Assembly (NCBI GenBank): GCA_017541995.1
Contig: JAFXYD010000047.1
Coordinates: forward strand, 1 to 53,993
Length of the DNA stretch: 53,993 nt
From: Oscillospiraceae bacterium
GTDB taxonomy: Bacteria > Bacillota > Clostridia > Oscillospirales > Oscillospiraceae
Direction: 5' to 3'
Part shown: piece by piece, positions 26,568 through 35,429 of the stretch
Layout of the letters: each line of letters opens with the position of its first letter
How positions within the stretch are numbered: the stretch's first letter is position 1
Program-made: the position numbers and the translations under genes
Notes under the pieces: generated by a model
Seen by the model: only the letters and a program-made list of their open reading frames with translations
What the model was told of the DNA's origin: nothing
Database searches by the model: none

Positions 26568-26869
26568 GCCTGAATCTGAATCTTATCAACCGCGGCACGG
26601 AGGGAGAGCTTGTCATGATCGGCAGGCTGGACTCCAACACCTCCGTGGAGGCGGAAAAGGTGATCGACGAGCTGACCGGCCGCTTCGACACTTTGATCCT
26701 GGACATGAAGGAGCTGGACTACATTTCCAGCGCCGGGCTCCGGATCCTGAAGCGGGCCTATATGGCGATGCGCCGCAAGGACGGCCGCCTGTTTCTGAAG
26801 AACGTGAACAAGATGGTCATGGAGGTCTTTGAGGTCACAGGCTTCGCCGGCCTGCTGCAGTTCATCTGA
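26564..26869 (+). CDS. STAS-domain protein encoded within the secretion operon
   Basis: The protein has 101 residues, a lone STAS domain with LDYISSAGLR at 51-60; S56 aligns with the SpoIIAA phosphoserine. VFEVTGFAGLL lies at the C terminus. It is very similar in length and motif spacing to the STAS protein at 7122-7427 and to the STAS domain at the start of the fusion protein 2930-4495. STAS genes are not a normal part of type IV secretion operons. It starts inside the preceding gene (ATGA at 26564-26567) and is followed by a terminator, so it closes the main transcription unit. It is a candidate target of the HATPase domains encoded divergently. Confidence 0.9.
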   Translation: MSLNLNLINRGTEGELVMIGRLDSNTSVEAEKVIDELTGRFDTLILDMKELDYISSAGLRILKRAYMAMRRKDGRLFLKNVNKMVMEVFEVTGFAGLLQFI

Positions 26870-26903
26870 GCCTGTCGCTTCACAACAGGAAGACGGAAAC
26901 GGA

Positions 26904-26935
26904 AAACAGCCCGGAACACTCGCTCCGGGCTGTTT
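26904..26935 (+). terminator. Rho-independent terminator between the STAS gene and the last gene
   Basis: A perfect 12-bp stem (904-915 with 924-935 in the 26,000s) has an 8-nt loop and ends in TTTCTT. The next ribosome-binding site begins only ~6 nt later, so the downstream gene is either read-through controlled or has a promoter I cannot see. Confidence 0.8.
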
Positions 26936-26957
26936 CTTAAAGAGGGAGAATCGCACT

Positions 26958-28397
26958 ATGCCAAACACAGCAAGCAAGACGCCCCGGGAGCTCCCGCGGC
27001 CCGACGCTGTCCGGCCCGGAGAGACCTGGAAGCAGTATATCGACCGCCAGCGGGCCGTCAACGCCCTGGGGGCCTCCCAGATGGTGGGCATTGTCACCGC
27101 CACGGTGCTCATGGGCAAGAATCCCGACGCCCCCGCCAACGGCCGGATGCTGGAGACCCTGGCCCAGCGGGTGGGGAAGCAGTCCAGCTTCCGGGCCCTG
27201 ACCAGGGACCCCGAGGCCCTGCGCCTGGCCCGGGGCGGCAAGGGGGCCGAGATGATCGTCCTGATGGGGGAGCATAAGAAGGCCCGGGATGAGATGCTGC
27301 GCAAATACAGCCGGGACCCCAATCTGGCAAAGCAGGACGCCGCCTTCTTCAGGAACGTCACCAAGTCCATCAGAGACAGCATGGCAAACCACCAGGCCGC
27401 CCAGCGGGAGCGGGAGAGCAAGCAGTTTTTGGAGATGATGAAGCAGCTGGACCACGCCCGGAGCCTGGCCGAGCAGGGCATTGCCCTGGACGGCAAGACC
27501 GCCCGCCAGCTGGCCCAGGCCGTCAAGCGCTACAACGACGGCGGCGGCAAGACCCCCGGCGGCAAGACCATGGCGGCGGCCTCCAAGGAGGCCCTGTGCG
27601 TCATGAAGCGGGTGATGCCCGCGGAGGAGTTCGCGGACTACTGCTCCTCCGTCAACCGGGCCCACAAGGCCCAGAGCCCCGCCCATCGCCGCTATGTGGA
27701 TCCCCAGAAATACGGCGAGGAGCTCCTCACCGGCGGAGCCCGCAGCGCCCGGGATCTGATGCGCAATTCCCAGCGGCATCTGAACCGGGGCATGACCCTG
27801 GACGGCTGCGCCATGGTGACGGCCATCATGAAGCTCTCCCAGGGCAACCCCAACGCCATCATCAGCCGGGGCGAGCTGGAGGCCGAGGTGGGCCGTCTGA
27901 AGACCCCGGGCTCCGCCTTTCTGAAGGCCATGTCCGACCCCGACGCCCGGGGCAAATACAGCCAGCTGGCCGCCGACGGAAAGGTGGCCACCCTGAGCAA
28001 GACCATCATCCACGACGCCAAGGCCCACTCCGTCCGCTCCGCCCAGTGGCAGATCCGCCAGTCCCAGAGCTCTGCGGCCCGGGAGGGGACCGGGGCCTCT
28101 GTGGAGAAGCTGGCCTATATCCTGGCTGCCCGGCAGATGGCCGCCAGCGCGGACCCGGGGCAGAACATCACCAACGGCGCCTTCAAGGCCAGGGCCGAGC
28201 AGATCCGCTCCAGCCCCGCCTTTGCGGAGCTGGCCTCCCAGTATCAGAAGGACGGCGGCTTCCGGGACCGCATCAACAACGGTCTCACCAACGGCGACGG
28301 GGGCAAGGCCCTGGAGCAGGAGTACCAGAAGATGAATACGCCCCGCAAGGAGGCGGAGCTGTCGGGCCCCAGCCTGAAGCCCACGCTGAAAAACTGA
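26958..28397 (+). CDS. Soluble helical protein of unknown function, possible secretion substrate
   Basis: The protein has 479 residues. ATG 26958 follows AGAGGGAG; the frame is open further upstream but that part overlaps the STAS gene and the terminator. It has no signal peptide, no membrane helix and no cysteine-rich motif. The sequence is mainly helical and rich in Ala, Lys, Arg, Gln and Met, with a disordered proline-containing start and end. I recognise no enzyme motif. Its codon use matches the operon, and it lies on the same strand after the terminator, before a strong terminator of its own. A cytoplasmic protein with no export signal at the end of a secretion operon could be an effector, chaperone or substrate; this is speculation. 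Confidence 0.65.
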   Translation: MPNTASKTPRELPRPDAVRPGETWKQYIDRQRAVNALGASQMVGIVTATVLMGKNPDAPANGRMLETLAQRVGKQSSFRALTRDPEALRLARGGKGAEMIVLMGEHKKARDEMLRKYSRDPNLAKQDAAFFRNVTKSIRDSMANHQAAQRERESKQFLEMMKQLDHARSLAEQGIALDGKTARQLAQAVKRYNDGGGKTPGGKTMAAASKEALCVMKRVMPAEEFADYCSSVNRAHKAQSPAHRRYVDPQKYGEELLTGGARSARDLMRNSQRHLNRGMTLDGCAMVTAIMKLSQGNPNAIISRGELEAEVGRLKTPGSAFLKAMSDPDARGKYSQLAADGKVATLSKTIIHDAKAHSVRSAQWQIRQSQSSAAREGTGASVEKLAYILAARQMAASADPGQNITNGAFKARAEQIRSSPAFAELASQYQKDGGFRDRINNGLTNGDGGKALEQEYQKMNTPRKEAELSGPSLKPTLKN

Positions 28398-28408
28398 TCC
28401 GCAAAAGC

Positions 28409-28440
28409 CGCGGCCCCGTCCCAACCGGGACGGGGCCGCG
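28409..28440. terminator. Strong hairpin between convergent genes
   Basis: A perfect 14-bp stem (28409-28422 with 28427-28440) has an AACC loop. It lies between the plus operon's end (28397) and the cysK stop on the minus strand (28445). The minus-strand side is followed by CTTTTGC, so it can serve both directions. Confidence 0.75.
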
Positions 28441-28444
28441 CCTG

Positions 28445-29374
<930 letters not shown>

Positions 29375-29420
29375 AGGGTTGCGCTCCTTTCTGTTTCTCC
29401 GGCTGCATGGAGTTTTATTT

Positions 29421-29469
29421 ACCTACCGGATTTGTAGGTTATTATATGCCCCTGGAGCGCGTTTGTCAA
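29421..29469 (-). promoter_or_regulatory. Consensus cysK promoter with overlapping palindrome
   Basis: On the minus strand, TTGACA (29469-29464), a 17-nt spacer and TATAAT (29446-29441) form a perfect sigma-A promoter. ACCTAC (29439-29434 on the minus strand) and GTAGGT (29426-29421) form a dyad at about +1 to +20, a likely repressor site. A Rrf2-family (CymR-like) regulator is a guess. The -35 overlaps the last codons of moaC. Confidence 0.75.
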
Positions 29470-29957
29470 GTATCATGCTTCCCAATTTCCGGTTTTTTGT
29501 AAGTCCCGCTTTTGCCGCCGGTCTTTTCCAGCAGCCGCAGCCCGGTGATCTCCATGTCCTTTTGCAGGGCCTTGCACATGTCGTAGACCGTGAGCGCCGC
29601 CGTCGCGGCGGCGGTGAGGGCCTCCATCTCCACCCCGGTGCGGCCCGTGCAGCGGACGGAGGCGGTGATGTGGACGGCGTTTTCCGTCAGGGCAAAGTCG
29701 ATGTCCACCCCGCTCAGAGGCAGGGGGTGGCAGAGGGGAATCAGCTCCCAGCAGTGCTTGGCGGCCTGGATCCCCGCCACCTGGGCCACCGCCAGCACGT
29801 CCCCCTTCCGGAGGCCGCCGCCGCGGATGGCGGCGATGGTTTCCGGGGCGCAGCGCAGCGTGACCTCCGCCGCGGCGCTCCGGTCTGTGACGGCCTTTTC
29901 CGTCACGTCCACCATCCGCGCCCGGCCCTGTGCGTTCAAATGGCTAAAATCTTCCAT
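29466..29957 (-). CDS. moaC: Cyclic pyranopterin monophosphate synthase
   Basis: The 163-residue protein has the MoaC signature segments [32 protein letters not shown] and the catalytic-loop lysines in [19 protein letters not shown]. With MoaA it converts GTP to cyclic pyranopterin monophosphate, the first stage of molybdenum cofactor synthesis. It follows moaA by 20 bp on the same strand and ends the mod-moa operon. Its last codons carry the -35 box of cysK. Length and motifs are normal. Confidence 0.95.
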   Translation of the reverse strand: MEDFSHLNAQGRARMVDVTEKAVTDRSAAAEVTLRCAPETIAAIRGGGLRKGDVLAVAQVAGIQAAKHCWELIPLCHPLPLSGVDIDFALTENAVHITASVRCTGRTGVEMEALTAAATAALTVYDMCKALQKDMEITGLRLLEKTGGKSGTYKKPEIGKHDT

Positions 29958-29977
29958 GTTTTCCTCCAGATTGTTCT

Positions 29978-30925
29978 TCAGCCCCCGATCCGCTGCATGG
30001 GGCGGGCGCTTTCGCTGTGTCCGAGCTCGGCCAGACGGTGCCGGGCGGGCTTTTGGGCCACAGCGGCCAGGATGGCGGCCCGCAGCGCCTCCCCGCTCAG
30101 CCCCCGCAGGGAGTATTCCTCCGGGGCGTGGAGGCAGGGCTTCAGCCTGCCGTCGGCGGTGATGCGAAGGCGATTGCAGCCGGCGCAGAAGGGGCGGCTC
30201 ACCGGGGCGATCAGCCCCACCGTCCCCGCCCAGCCCGGCGCGGAATAGAGCCGGGCTACAGAGGCGGCGTCGGCCTGCCCCCAGGCCCGGAGCTCCGGCA
30301 GGGCCCGCAGAACCTGCTCCGCCGGGAGAAAGGCGTCCAGCTCGGCCCCGGCCCCAATGGGCATCAGCTCAATGAAGCGCACAGACCAGGGGTGCTCCCG
30401 GGCCAGTCCGGCCAGCTCCGCCAGCTCGTCGTCATTGAAGCCCCGCAGCAGCACCACGTTCAGCCGCAGATCCCGGAAGCCCGCCGCCTCCGCGGCGGCC
30501 AGCCCCTTCAGCACCCGCTCCGGGCTGCCGCCCCGTGTGAGAGCCCGGTAGCGCCCCGGGCGGAGGCTGTCCAGGCTGACGTTCAGCCGGTCCAGCCCCG
30601 CCGCCCGCAGGGGGGCGGCCAGCTCCGGAAGACGTTGGCCGTTGGTGGTCATGCTCAGCTCCTCCAGGCCCGGCAGGGCCCGCAGGGCGGCGATGAGCTC
30701 CAGAATATCCCGCCGCAGCAGGGGCTCGCCCCCGGTGAGGCGGATCTTTTTGACCCCCAGCGCCACGCAGGCGGCGGCCATAGAGACCAGCTCCCCGGCG
30801 GCGCAGCAGGCCGCGGGGCCGCTCTCGCAGCGGGCGCCGGGGCCGCAGTAGAGGCAGTTCAGATCGCAGCGCTCCGTGACGGAGAGCCGCAGATAGTCGA
30901 TGACTCGGCCAAAGGCGTCGGTCAC
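29978..30925 (-). CDS. moaA: GTP 3',8-cyclase, radical SAM enzyme
   Basis: This 315-residue cytoplasmic enzyme has the radical SAM cluster motif CDLNCLYC near residue 20, the SAM-binding TGGEPLLR, and a second Fe-S site [18 protein letters not shown]. The C-terminal residues end in GG (MQRIGG), as required in known MoaA enzymes. It starts molybdenum cofactor synthesis from GTP together with MoaC. The start overlaps the modC stop by 4 bp (30922-30925), tying cofactor synthesis to molybdate import. Other moa/moe genes are not in the window. Confidence 0.95.
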   Translation of the reverse strand: MTDAFGRVIDYLRLSVTERCDLNCLYCGPGARCESGPAACCAAGELVSMAAACVALGVKKIRLTGGEPLLRRDILELIAALRALPGLEELSMTTNGQRLPELAAPLRAAGLDRLNVSLDSLRPGRYRALTRGGSPERVLKGLAAAEAAGFRDLRLNVVLLRGFNDDELAELAGLAREHPWSVRFIELMPIGAGAELDAFLPAEQVLRALPELRAWGQADAASVARLYSAPGWAGTVGLIAPVSRPFCAGCNRLRITADGRLKPCLHAPEEYSLRGLSGEALRAAILAAVAQKPARHRLAELGHSESARPMQRIGG

Positions 30926-31959
30926 GGTGCCTCACCTCCCGTCAGCAGCAGGATTTCCCCGGGCTCCACGTGGACGCGCAGGGTCCGGCAGCCGCCCACG
31001 GCCCCGCGGGGCGTTTCCATCCGCAGCAGGCCGGGGCCGGGGGCCCGGAGCATGATGATATCGGAAAAGACGTTGTCGATCACCCGCTCCACCCGGCAGT
31101 CCAGGCTGATGGGGCCGGGACCGGGGCGGAGGCTGTGGGCGCGGATGCCCACGTGGGTGAGCCCCTCCGGCAGCGGCAGGGCCGGGAGCTCCCAGCCCCA
31201 GGCCTCGCAGCGCAGGCCCCCGCCGGGGAGCAGGGTCACGGGGGAGACGTTCTTACAGCCCGAGAGCAGGGCGGCTCCCAGGGTGCCGGGGGCGGTCATC
31301 AGCTCCCCGGTGCTGCGCAGGGGCTCTGAGCGGCCCCGGTTGAGTACGCAGACGCGCTTCGCCAGGCGGCAGACCTCGTCCCGGCTGTGGGTGACCAATA
31401 TGGCGTCGCCGCCGTACTGCTCCAGGGTCTGGGCCAGCTCCAGCTCCAACTGCCATTTCAGATACTCGTCCAGGGCGGAGAAGGGCTCGTCCAGCAGCAG
31501 GGCCTCTGGCTCCGCCGCCAGGGTCCGGGCCAGGGCGGCCCGCTGCCGTTCCCCGCCGGAGAGGGCGGCGGGCAGACTGCCCGCCAGCTCGGAGAGGCGG
31601 AAGCGCGCCAGCCACTGCTCCGCCAGGGCCCGGCGCTGGGCCTTGGGCTTGGCGTGGAGCCCCAGCTCCAGGTTTTCCAGCAGGGTCTTGTGGGGAAAGA
31701 GGGCGTCGTTCTGAAAGAGATAGCCCACCCGCCGCTGCTGGGGCGGCAGGTCGATCCGGGCCTCGCTGTCAAAGAGCACCCGGCCGTTCAGCACGATCCG
31801 GCCCCGATCCGGACGCAGCAGCCCGGCGATGCAGCGCAGGGTCACGCTCTTGCCGCTGCCGGAGGCCCCCAGCAGGGCCAGAAGCTCCCGCTGGGTGCGG
31901 AAGGCCAGCTCCAGCCGGAAGGCGCCCAGGCGCTTTTCGATCTGAACCTCAAGAGCCAT
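30922..31959 (-). CDS. modC: Molybdate ABC transporter ATP-binding protein
   Basis: The protein has 345 residues. Walker A GASGSGKS is at 31-38, ABC signature LSGGERQR at 133-140 and Walker B LLLDEPF at 154-160; the switch histidine is in LVTHSRDE. The C-terminal ~120 residues form a MOP/TOBE-like domain as in ModC (VIDNVFSDIIMLRAPG). It powers molybdate import with ModB. The start overlaps modB by 11 bp. Tungstate specificity cannot be excluded, but the adjacent moaA/moaC genes favour molybdate. Confidence 0.92.
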   Translation of the reverse strand: MALEVQIEKRLGAFRLELAFRTQRELLALLGASGSGKSVTLRCIAGLLRPDRGRIVLNGRVLFDSEARIDLPPQQRRVGYLFQNDALFPHKTLLENLELGLHAKPKAQRRALAEQWLARFRLSELAGSLPAALSGGERQRAALARTLAAEPEALLLDEPFSALDEYLKWQLELELAQTLEQYGGDAILVTHSRDEVCRLAKRVCVLNRGRSEPLRSTGELMTAPGTLGAALLSGCKNVSPVTLLPGGGLRCEAWGWELPALPLPEGLTHVGIRAHSLRPGPGPISLDCRVERVIDNVFSDIIMLRAPGPGLLRMETPRGAVGGCRTLRVHVEPGEILLLTGGEAP

Positions 31960-32632
31960 GGCGGGGAGACCTCCTCTCCAGGAGATTGACCGTCACCAGC
32001 ACCGCGGCGGAGATGGCGACGTTGATGCAGATCCAAAAGAGCAGAGCCCTGCGGCCCGCCTCGGTGTAGCCCTGGTTCTGCCAGAGGAAGGCCACCTGGG
32101 TGGCCACCGTGGCGGTGCGGCCCGGAATGAAGCCCACCACCATGGAGGTGGCACCGTACTCTCCCAGAGCCCGGGCGAAGGCCAGCACCAGCCCCGCCGC
32201 GATGCCGGGGCGGCAGACGGGCATCCGGATGTGCCAGAAGATATAGGCGTCGGAGAGGCCCAGGGTCCGGCCCGCGTCGGCCAGATCCTCGTTGAAGCTC
32301 TCAAAGGCTCCCCGGGCTGTGCGGTACATCAGGGGAAAGACCACCACCGACACCGCCAGCACCGCGGCCCACCAGCGCATCAGAATTTTGGCCCCGAAGA
32401 GGCGCAGCAAGGCCGCCCCCAGGGCGTGCTCGGGCCCCAGCAGCAGGATCAGCAGGTAGCCCACCACCGTGGGGGGCAGCACCAGGGGCAGGGTAAAGAG
32501 CACGTCCAGGGCGGCCTTCAGCCCCCGGGGGGCTTTGGAGACCCAGCGGGCCGCCGCCACGCCCAGGAGAAACACCAGCAGCGCGGAGATGGCCGCGATG
32601 CGCAGGGAATTCCAAAGGGGAAAGAGATCCAT
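31949..32632 (-). CDS. modB: Molybdate ABC transporter permease
   Basis: This 227-residue integral membrane protein has about five helices. The ABC permease coupling segment near ~150-170 carries the EAA-type loop GRTLGLSDAYIFWHIRMP, and ARALGEYGATSMVVG follows, typical of ModB/CysT permeases. It starts 3 bp after the modA stop. It forms the membrane channel for molybdate captured by ModA. Confidence 0.93.
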   Translation of the reverse strand: MDLFPLWNSLRIAAISALLVFLLGVAAARWVSKAPRGLKAALDVLFTLPLVLPPTVVGYLLILLLGPEHALGAALLRLFGAKILMRWWAAVLAVSVVVFPLMYRTARGAFESFNEDLADAGRTLGLSDAYIFWHIRMPVCRPGIAAGLVLAFARALGEYGATSMVVGFIPGRTATVATQVAFLWQNQGYTEAGRRALLFWICINVAISAAVLVTVNLLERRSPRHGS

Positions 32633-32635
32633 GGC

Positions 32636-33460
32636 TCAGCTCCCGCTCAGGGGCGTGAAGCCCGCGGCGGTAAAGAGGGCCCCGGCCTCAGCGCTCCGGA
32701 GATAGGCCAGAAAGTCCCGGGCAAGGTCCGGGTTTTTGGCGTTTTTCAGCACCGCGGCGGGGTAGATGACCCGGCCGCACATGGCCTCGGCGGCGGTGTC
32801 CACCACCGTCAGCCCGGCGGCAGCGGCGTCGGTCTGGTAGATGACGCCGCAGTCAACCAGCTTCTCCGAGATCTGGGTGGCGACGGCCTTCACGTCCTCC
32901 CCGTAGCTCAGCAGGCTCCGGGCGGCCAGCTCCGCCTCGTCCAGGCCGTAATAGGCCAGGATCTTCTGCGTATACTGTCCCACGGGGACGCCCTCGCCGC
33001 CCATAGCCAACAGGACGTCCCCTACCCTCAGGGCCTCGGCCAGGCGGTCAAAGGAGTCGATGCCCTTGGGGTTCCCCTCCGGCACCGCCAGGGCCACCTT
33101 GTTTTCCAGCAGATCCAGCCGGGTGGCGGCGTCCACAAAGTCATAGCGATTGGGATTCTGGGTCTCATCCCGGCTCAGATCCAGCAGATTCATCTGCTTG
33201 GGGGCCGCGGAGAGGAAGAGATCACAGTCCGCGCCCGCCGCGATCTGATCCGCCAGCTTGCCGGAGGAGCCGAAATTGAAGATCAGCTTCACGCCGGGGT
33301 GGGCCGCCTCGTAGCGGGCCCCCAGCTCCGTCAGAGTTTCGGTGAGGGAGGCCGCGGCAAACACGGTAAGCTCCCGGCCGGACGCTTCCTTTTCACAGCC
33401 CGCCAGGGTGGCGCAGAGCAGGACGGCGGCCAGAAGAACAGCAAGGACCCGTTTCATCAT
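32636..33460 (-). CDS. modA: Molybdate-binding lipoprotein
   Basis: The protein has 274 residues from ATG 33460 (ATG 33457 is equally possible; AGGAG lies at 33466-33470). A longer start at 33478 would place the ribosome-binding site inside the gene. The signal peptide ends in lipobox LAGC. The mature part begins ELTVFAAASLTETL and continues FNFGSSGKLADQI, the oxyanion-binding segments of ModA. It captures molybdate outside the cell for ModBC. It is the first gene of the mod-moa operon. Confidence 0.93.
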   Translation of the reverse strand: MMKRVLAVLLAAVLLCATLAGCEKEASGRELTVFAAASLTETLTELGARYEAAHPGVKLIFNFGSSGKLADQIAAGADCDLFLSAAPKQMNLLDLSRDETQNPNRYDFVDAATRLDLLENKVALAVPEGNPKGIDSFDRLAEALRVGDVLLAMGGEGVPVGQYTQKILAYYGLDEAELAARSLLSYGEDVKAVATQISEKLVDCGVIYQTDAAAAGLTVVDTAAEAMCGRVIYPAAVLKNAKNPDLARDFLAYLRSAEAGALFTAAGFTPLSGS

Positions 33461-33489
33461 CAGCGCTCCTTTATACAAAATGATATATA

Positions 33490-33517
33490 ATTATACCACT
33501 TTTCCGGGAAAACGCAA
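33490..33517 (-). promoter_or_regulatory. Promoter of the mod-moa operon
   Basis: On the minus strand, TTGCGT (33517-33512), a 16-nt spacer and TATAAT (33495-33490). The A/T-rich leader TTATATATCATTTTGTATA could hold a regulator site, but I see no clear ModE palindrome. Confidence 0.6.
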
Positions 33518-33545
33518 GGCGGAAAATCGGATTTTCCCTTGCCTC

Positions 33546-33574
33546 TTGCTTTTTGGGGCAAAACCTGCTATGAT
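33546..33574 (+). promoter_or_regulatory. Promoter of the HtrA-like protease gene
   Basis: TTGCTT (33546-33551), a 17-nt spacer and TATGAT (33569-33574), 30 nt before the chosen ATG. It is divergent to the mod promoter, with 28 bp between the two -35 boxes. Confidence 0.6.
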
Positions 33575-33603
33575 GTGGGAAATGTGAAAGAATGGAGGAA
33601 GCC

Positions 33604-34764
33604 ATGGAATACCGTGATTGGAACGGGCGGGGGAAGGAGAGCTTCACCACCCCCGGAGGCAGCTTCCGGCCTCCCGTGGGCCCAGCCCGGAGCTATGAAT
33701 ATGAGAGAAGCGCCGGGGCGGAGCCCCGGAGCCCCGGGCCCGGCGCAACGGCTTCCGGGCAGGCGGAGTCTCCCTTTTCCCGGAACGGAGCGGCCCAGCC
33801 CCGGTATGCCGGGAGCGCCGAGGCCCGGCCCGGGGAAGGGGTCCCCGGGGCCCCGGTGGTGCTGAGCCACGACGGGGAGAACCCCCCGGCCTACACCCTG
33901 GAGCCCCCGGCCCCCGGCGGCCCCAACGTCTATACCCTCCGGATCCCGGCGCCGCCCCGGCAGACCGCCCCCAAAAAGCGCTCCTTGTGGTGGGTGGTCC
34001 CGGTTCTGCTGGGGGCCCTGCTGCTGGGGGTCCTGCTGGGGGTTCTGCTGGAGCCCCTGCTGCGGAGGGATTCCGCCCCCGGGACGCCCCAGAGCAGCGC
34101 CGAGCCGGTGAGCGGGGAGACCGCCGCCGCCCGGATCTACCGGGAGAATACGGAGGCGGTGCTGCGGATCATCGCCATCCCCGCCGAAGGCGCCGGCGAG
34201 GGCAGCCCCCAGACCGTCAGCGCGGGCACGGGCTTTCTGATCTCGGAGCGGGGCTATATTCTCACCAACGCCCACGTGGTCAGCGGCGCGGCCAGCATCC
34301 AGGTCAGCTTCAGCGATGGGAGCCAGCGCCAGGCGAGCCTGGTGGCGGCAAACAGCGAGACCGGCGACGCGGCCCTGCTGCGGATCGAGGGGGCGGTGCC
34401 CAAGACCGTCCGCCTGGGAGACTCCGACCGTCTGCACGTGGGGGACTGGGTCTGCACCATCGGCAACCCCTATGGGGAGCTGAGCAACAGCCTCACAGCG
34501 GGCTATTACAGCGCGGCGCCCCGACAGGTGGACACCGGGGGCAGAACCCTGGAGATGCTCCAGATCAACGCCGCGGTGAACAAGGGCAATTCCGGCGGCC
34601 CCCTCTTCGATGAGGCGGGCCGGGTGGTGGGAATGGTGACGGCCAAGCTCGCCGCCCCCGGCGCGGAGCCCGCCGCCGAGGCTCTGGAGGGCCTGGGCTT
34701 CGCCCTGCCCATCAACGCGGTGCTCTCCTGGGTCCGGAGCGTCTGCCCGGAGGCCCTGAACTGA
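33604..34764 (+). CDS. HtrA/DegP-like trypsin-fold serine protease without PDZ domain
   Basis: The protein has 386 residues from ATG 33604, preceded by GGAGG at 33594-33598; an ATG at 33592 has a poorer site. Residues 1-125 are a Pro/Gly/Glu-rich cytoplasmic segment. One membrane helix (~128-149) anchors an extracytoplasmic protease with catalytic H224 (TNAHVV), D255 (TGDAALL) and S330 (GNSGGPL). The chain ends right after the protease domain (INAVLSWVRSVC), so the usual PDZ domain is absent. Such proteins degrade or sense misfolded envelope proteins. It stands alone, with its own promoter and terminator. Confidence 0.88.
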   Translation: MEYRDWNGRGKESFTTPGGSFRPPVGPARSYEYERSAGAEPRSPGPGATASGQAESPFSRNGAAQPRYAGSAEARPGEGVPGAPVVLSHDGENPPAYTLEPPAPGGPNVYTLRIPAPPRQTAPKKRSLWWVVPVLLGALLLGVLLGVLLEPLLRRDSAPGTPQSSAEPVSGETAAARIYRENTEAVLRIIAIPAEGAGEGSPQTVSAGTGFLISERGYILTNAHVVSGAASIQVSFSDGSQRQASLVAANSETGDAALLRIEGAVPKTVRLGDSDRLHVGDWVCTIGNPYGELSNSLTAGYYSAAPRQVDTGGRTLEMLQINAAVNKGNSGGPLFDEAGRVVGMVTAKLAAPGAEPAAEALEGLGFALPINAVLSWVRSVCPEALN

Positions 34765-34765
34765 C

Positions 34766-34798
34766 AAATCCCGCGGGGACAAGGTCCCCGCGGGATTT
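34766..34798 (+). terminator. Terminator of the HtrA-like gene
   Basis: A perfect 15-bp stem (34766-34780 with 34784-34798) has a 3-nt loop, followed by GATTTTGG. Confidence 0.85.
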
Positions 34799-34853
34799 GA
34801 TTTTGGCATCTTGGCCCCCGGGGCCGCATAGGCTTTTGCGGGGGGGCGATGCT

Positions 34854-35429
34854 GTGACAATGGCGTATATCTGGACCCTGCTGCTGGGAATTTCCCTGTT
34901 TTGCGGGCTCCTGCGGGGCGACGGCGACCTGGGCCGGGCCGCGATGGAGGGCGCGGGGCGGGCGGTGGAGCTGGCGTTGGGGCTCACGGGGCCTCTGGTG
35001 CTCTGGAGCGGCTTCGGCAGCCTGCTGGCCCGCTCCGGGCTGCAGGGGGGCCTGGCCCAGCTGCTGGCGCCCCTGCTGGGGCGGCTCTATCCCACTGCCC
35101 GGCGGGACGCAAGGACCATGGAGGCCATTTCCGCCAACGTGACGGCAAATCTTCTGGGCCTGGGCAGCGCCGCCACGCCCTTCGGGGTGGCGGCGGTGCG
35201 GCGGATGGGCGAGCTGGCGGGGCAGGAGCGCGCCACCCATGAGATGTGCCGCTTCATCGTCATGAACACCGCCTCCCTTCAGCTGCTGCCCAGCACCGTG
35301 GCGGCCCTGCGGAGCAGCCTGGGCTCCGCCGCCCCCTTCGACATCCTCCCGGCGGTGTGGCTGAGCTCCGCCCTGTCCGTCGCGGTGGGGCTCAGCGCCG
35401 CCTGGGCCCTGGGGCGGCTCTTCCCATGA
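34854..35429 (+). CDS. spmA: Spore maturation protein A (nucleoside-recognition family)
   Basis: The protein has 191 residues if GTG 34854 is used (G-rich site 7 nt upstream); ATG 34860 is the alternative. It has several membrane segments. NVTANLLGLGSAATPFGVAAVRRM is the conserved core of SpmA, and FIVMNTASLQLLPSTVAALR follows. SpmA and SpmB are needed for spore core dehydration in Bacillus and Clostridium; the molecular activity is unknown. The stop overlaps the spmB ATG (35426-35429). This pair is the best sign that the host is an endospore former. Confidence 0.9.
   Translation: MTMAYIWTLLLGISLFCGLLRGDGDLGRAAMEGAGRAVELALGLTGPLVLWSGFGSLLARSGLQGGLAQLLAPLLGRLYPTARRDARTMEAISANVTANLLGLGSAATPFGVAAVRRMGELAGQERATHEMCRFIVMNTASLQLLPSTVAALRSSLGSAAPFDILPAVWLSSALSVAVGLSAAWALGRLFP

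Noticed and set aside
7732..28397. Integrative conjugative element
   Set aside because: No relaxase, integrase, att repeat or composition break was seen. The VirB4/VirD4 core alone does not show DNA transfer. Genes outside the window could change this.
35246..35425. Longer spmB start inside spmA
   Set aside because: That stretch is an out-of-frame reading of spmA; ATG 35426 fits the usual length and the ATGA overlap.
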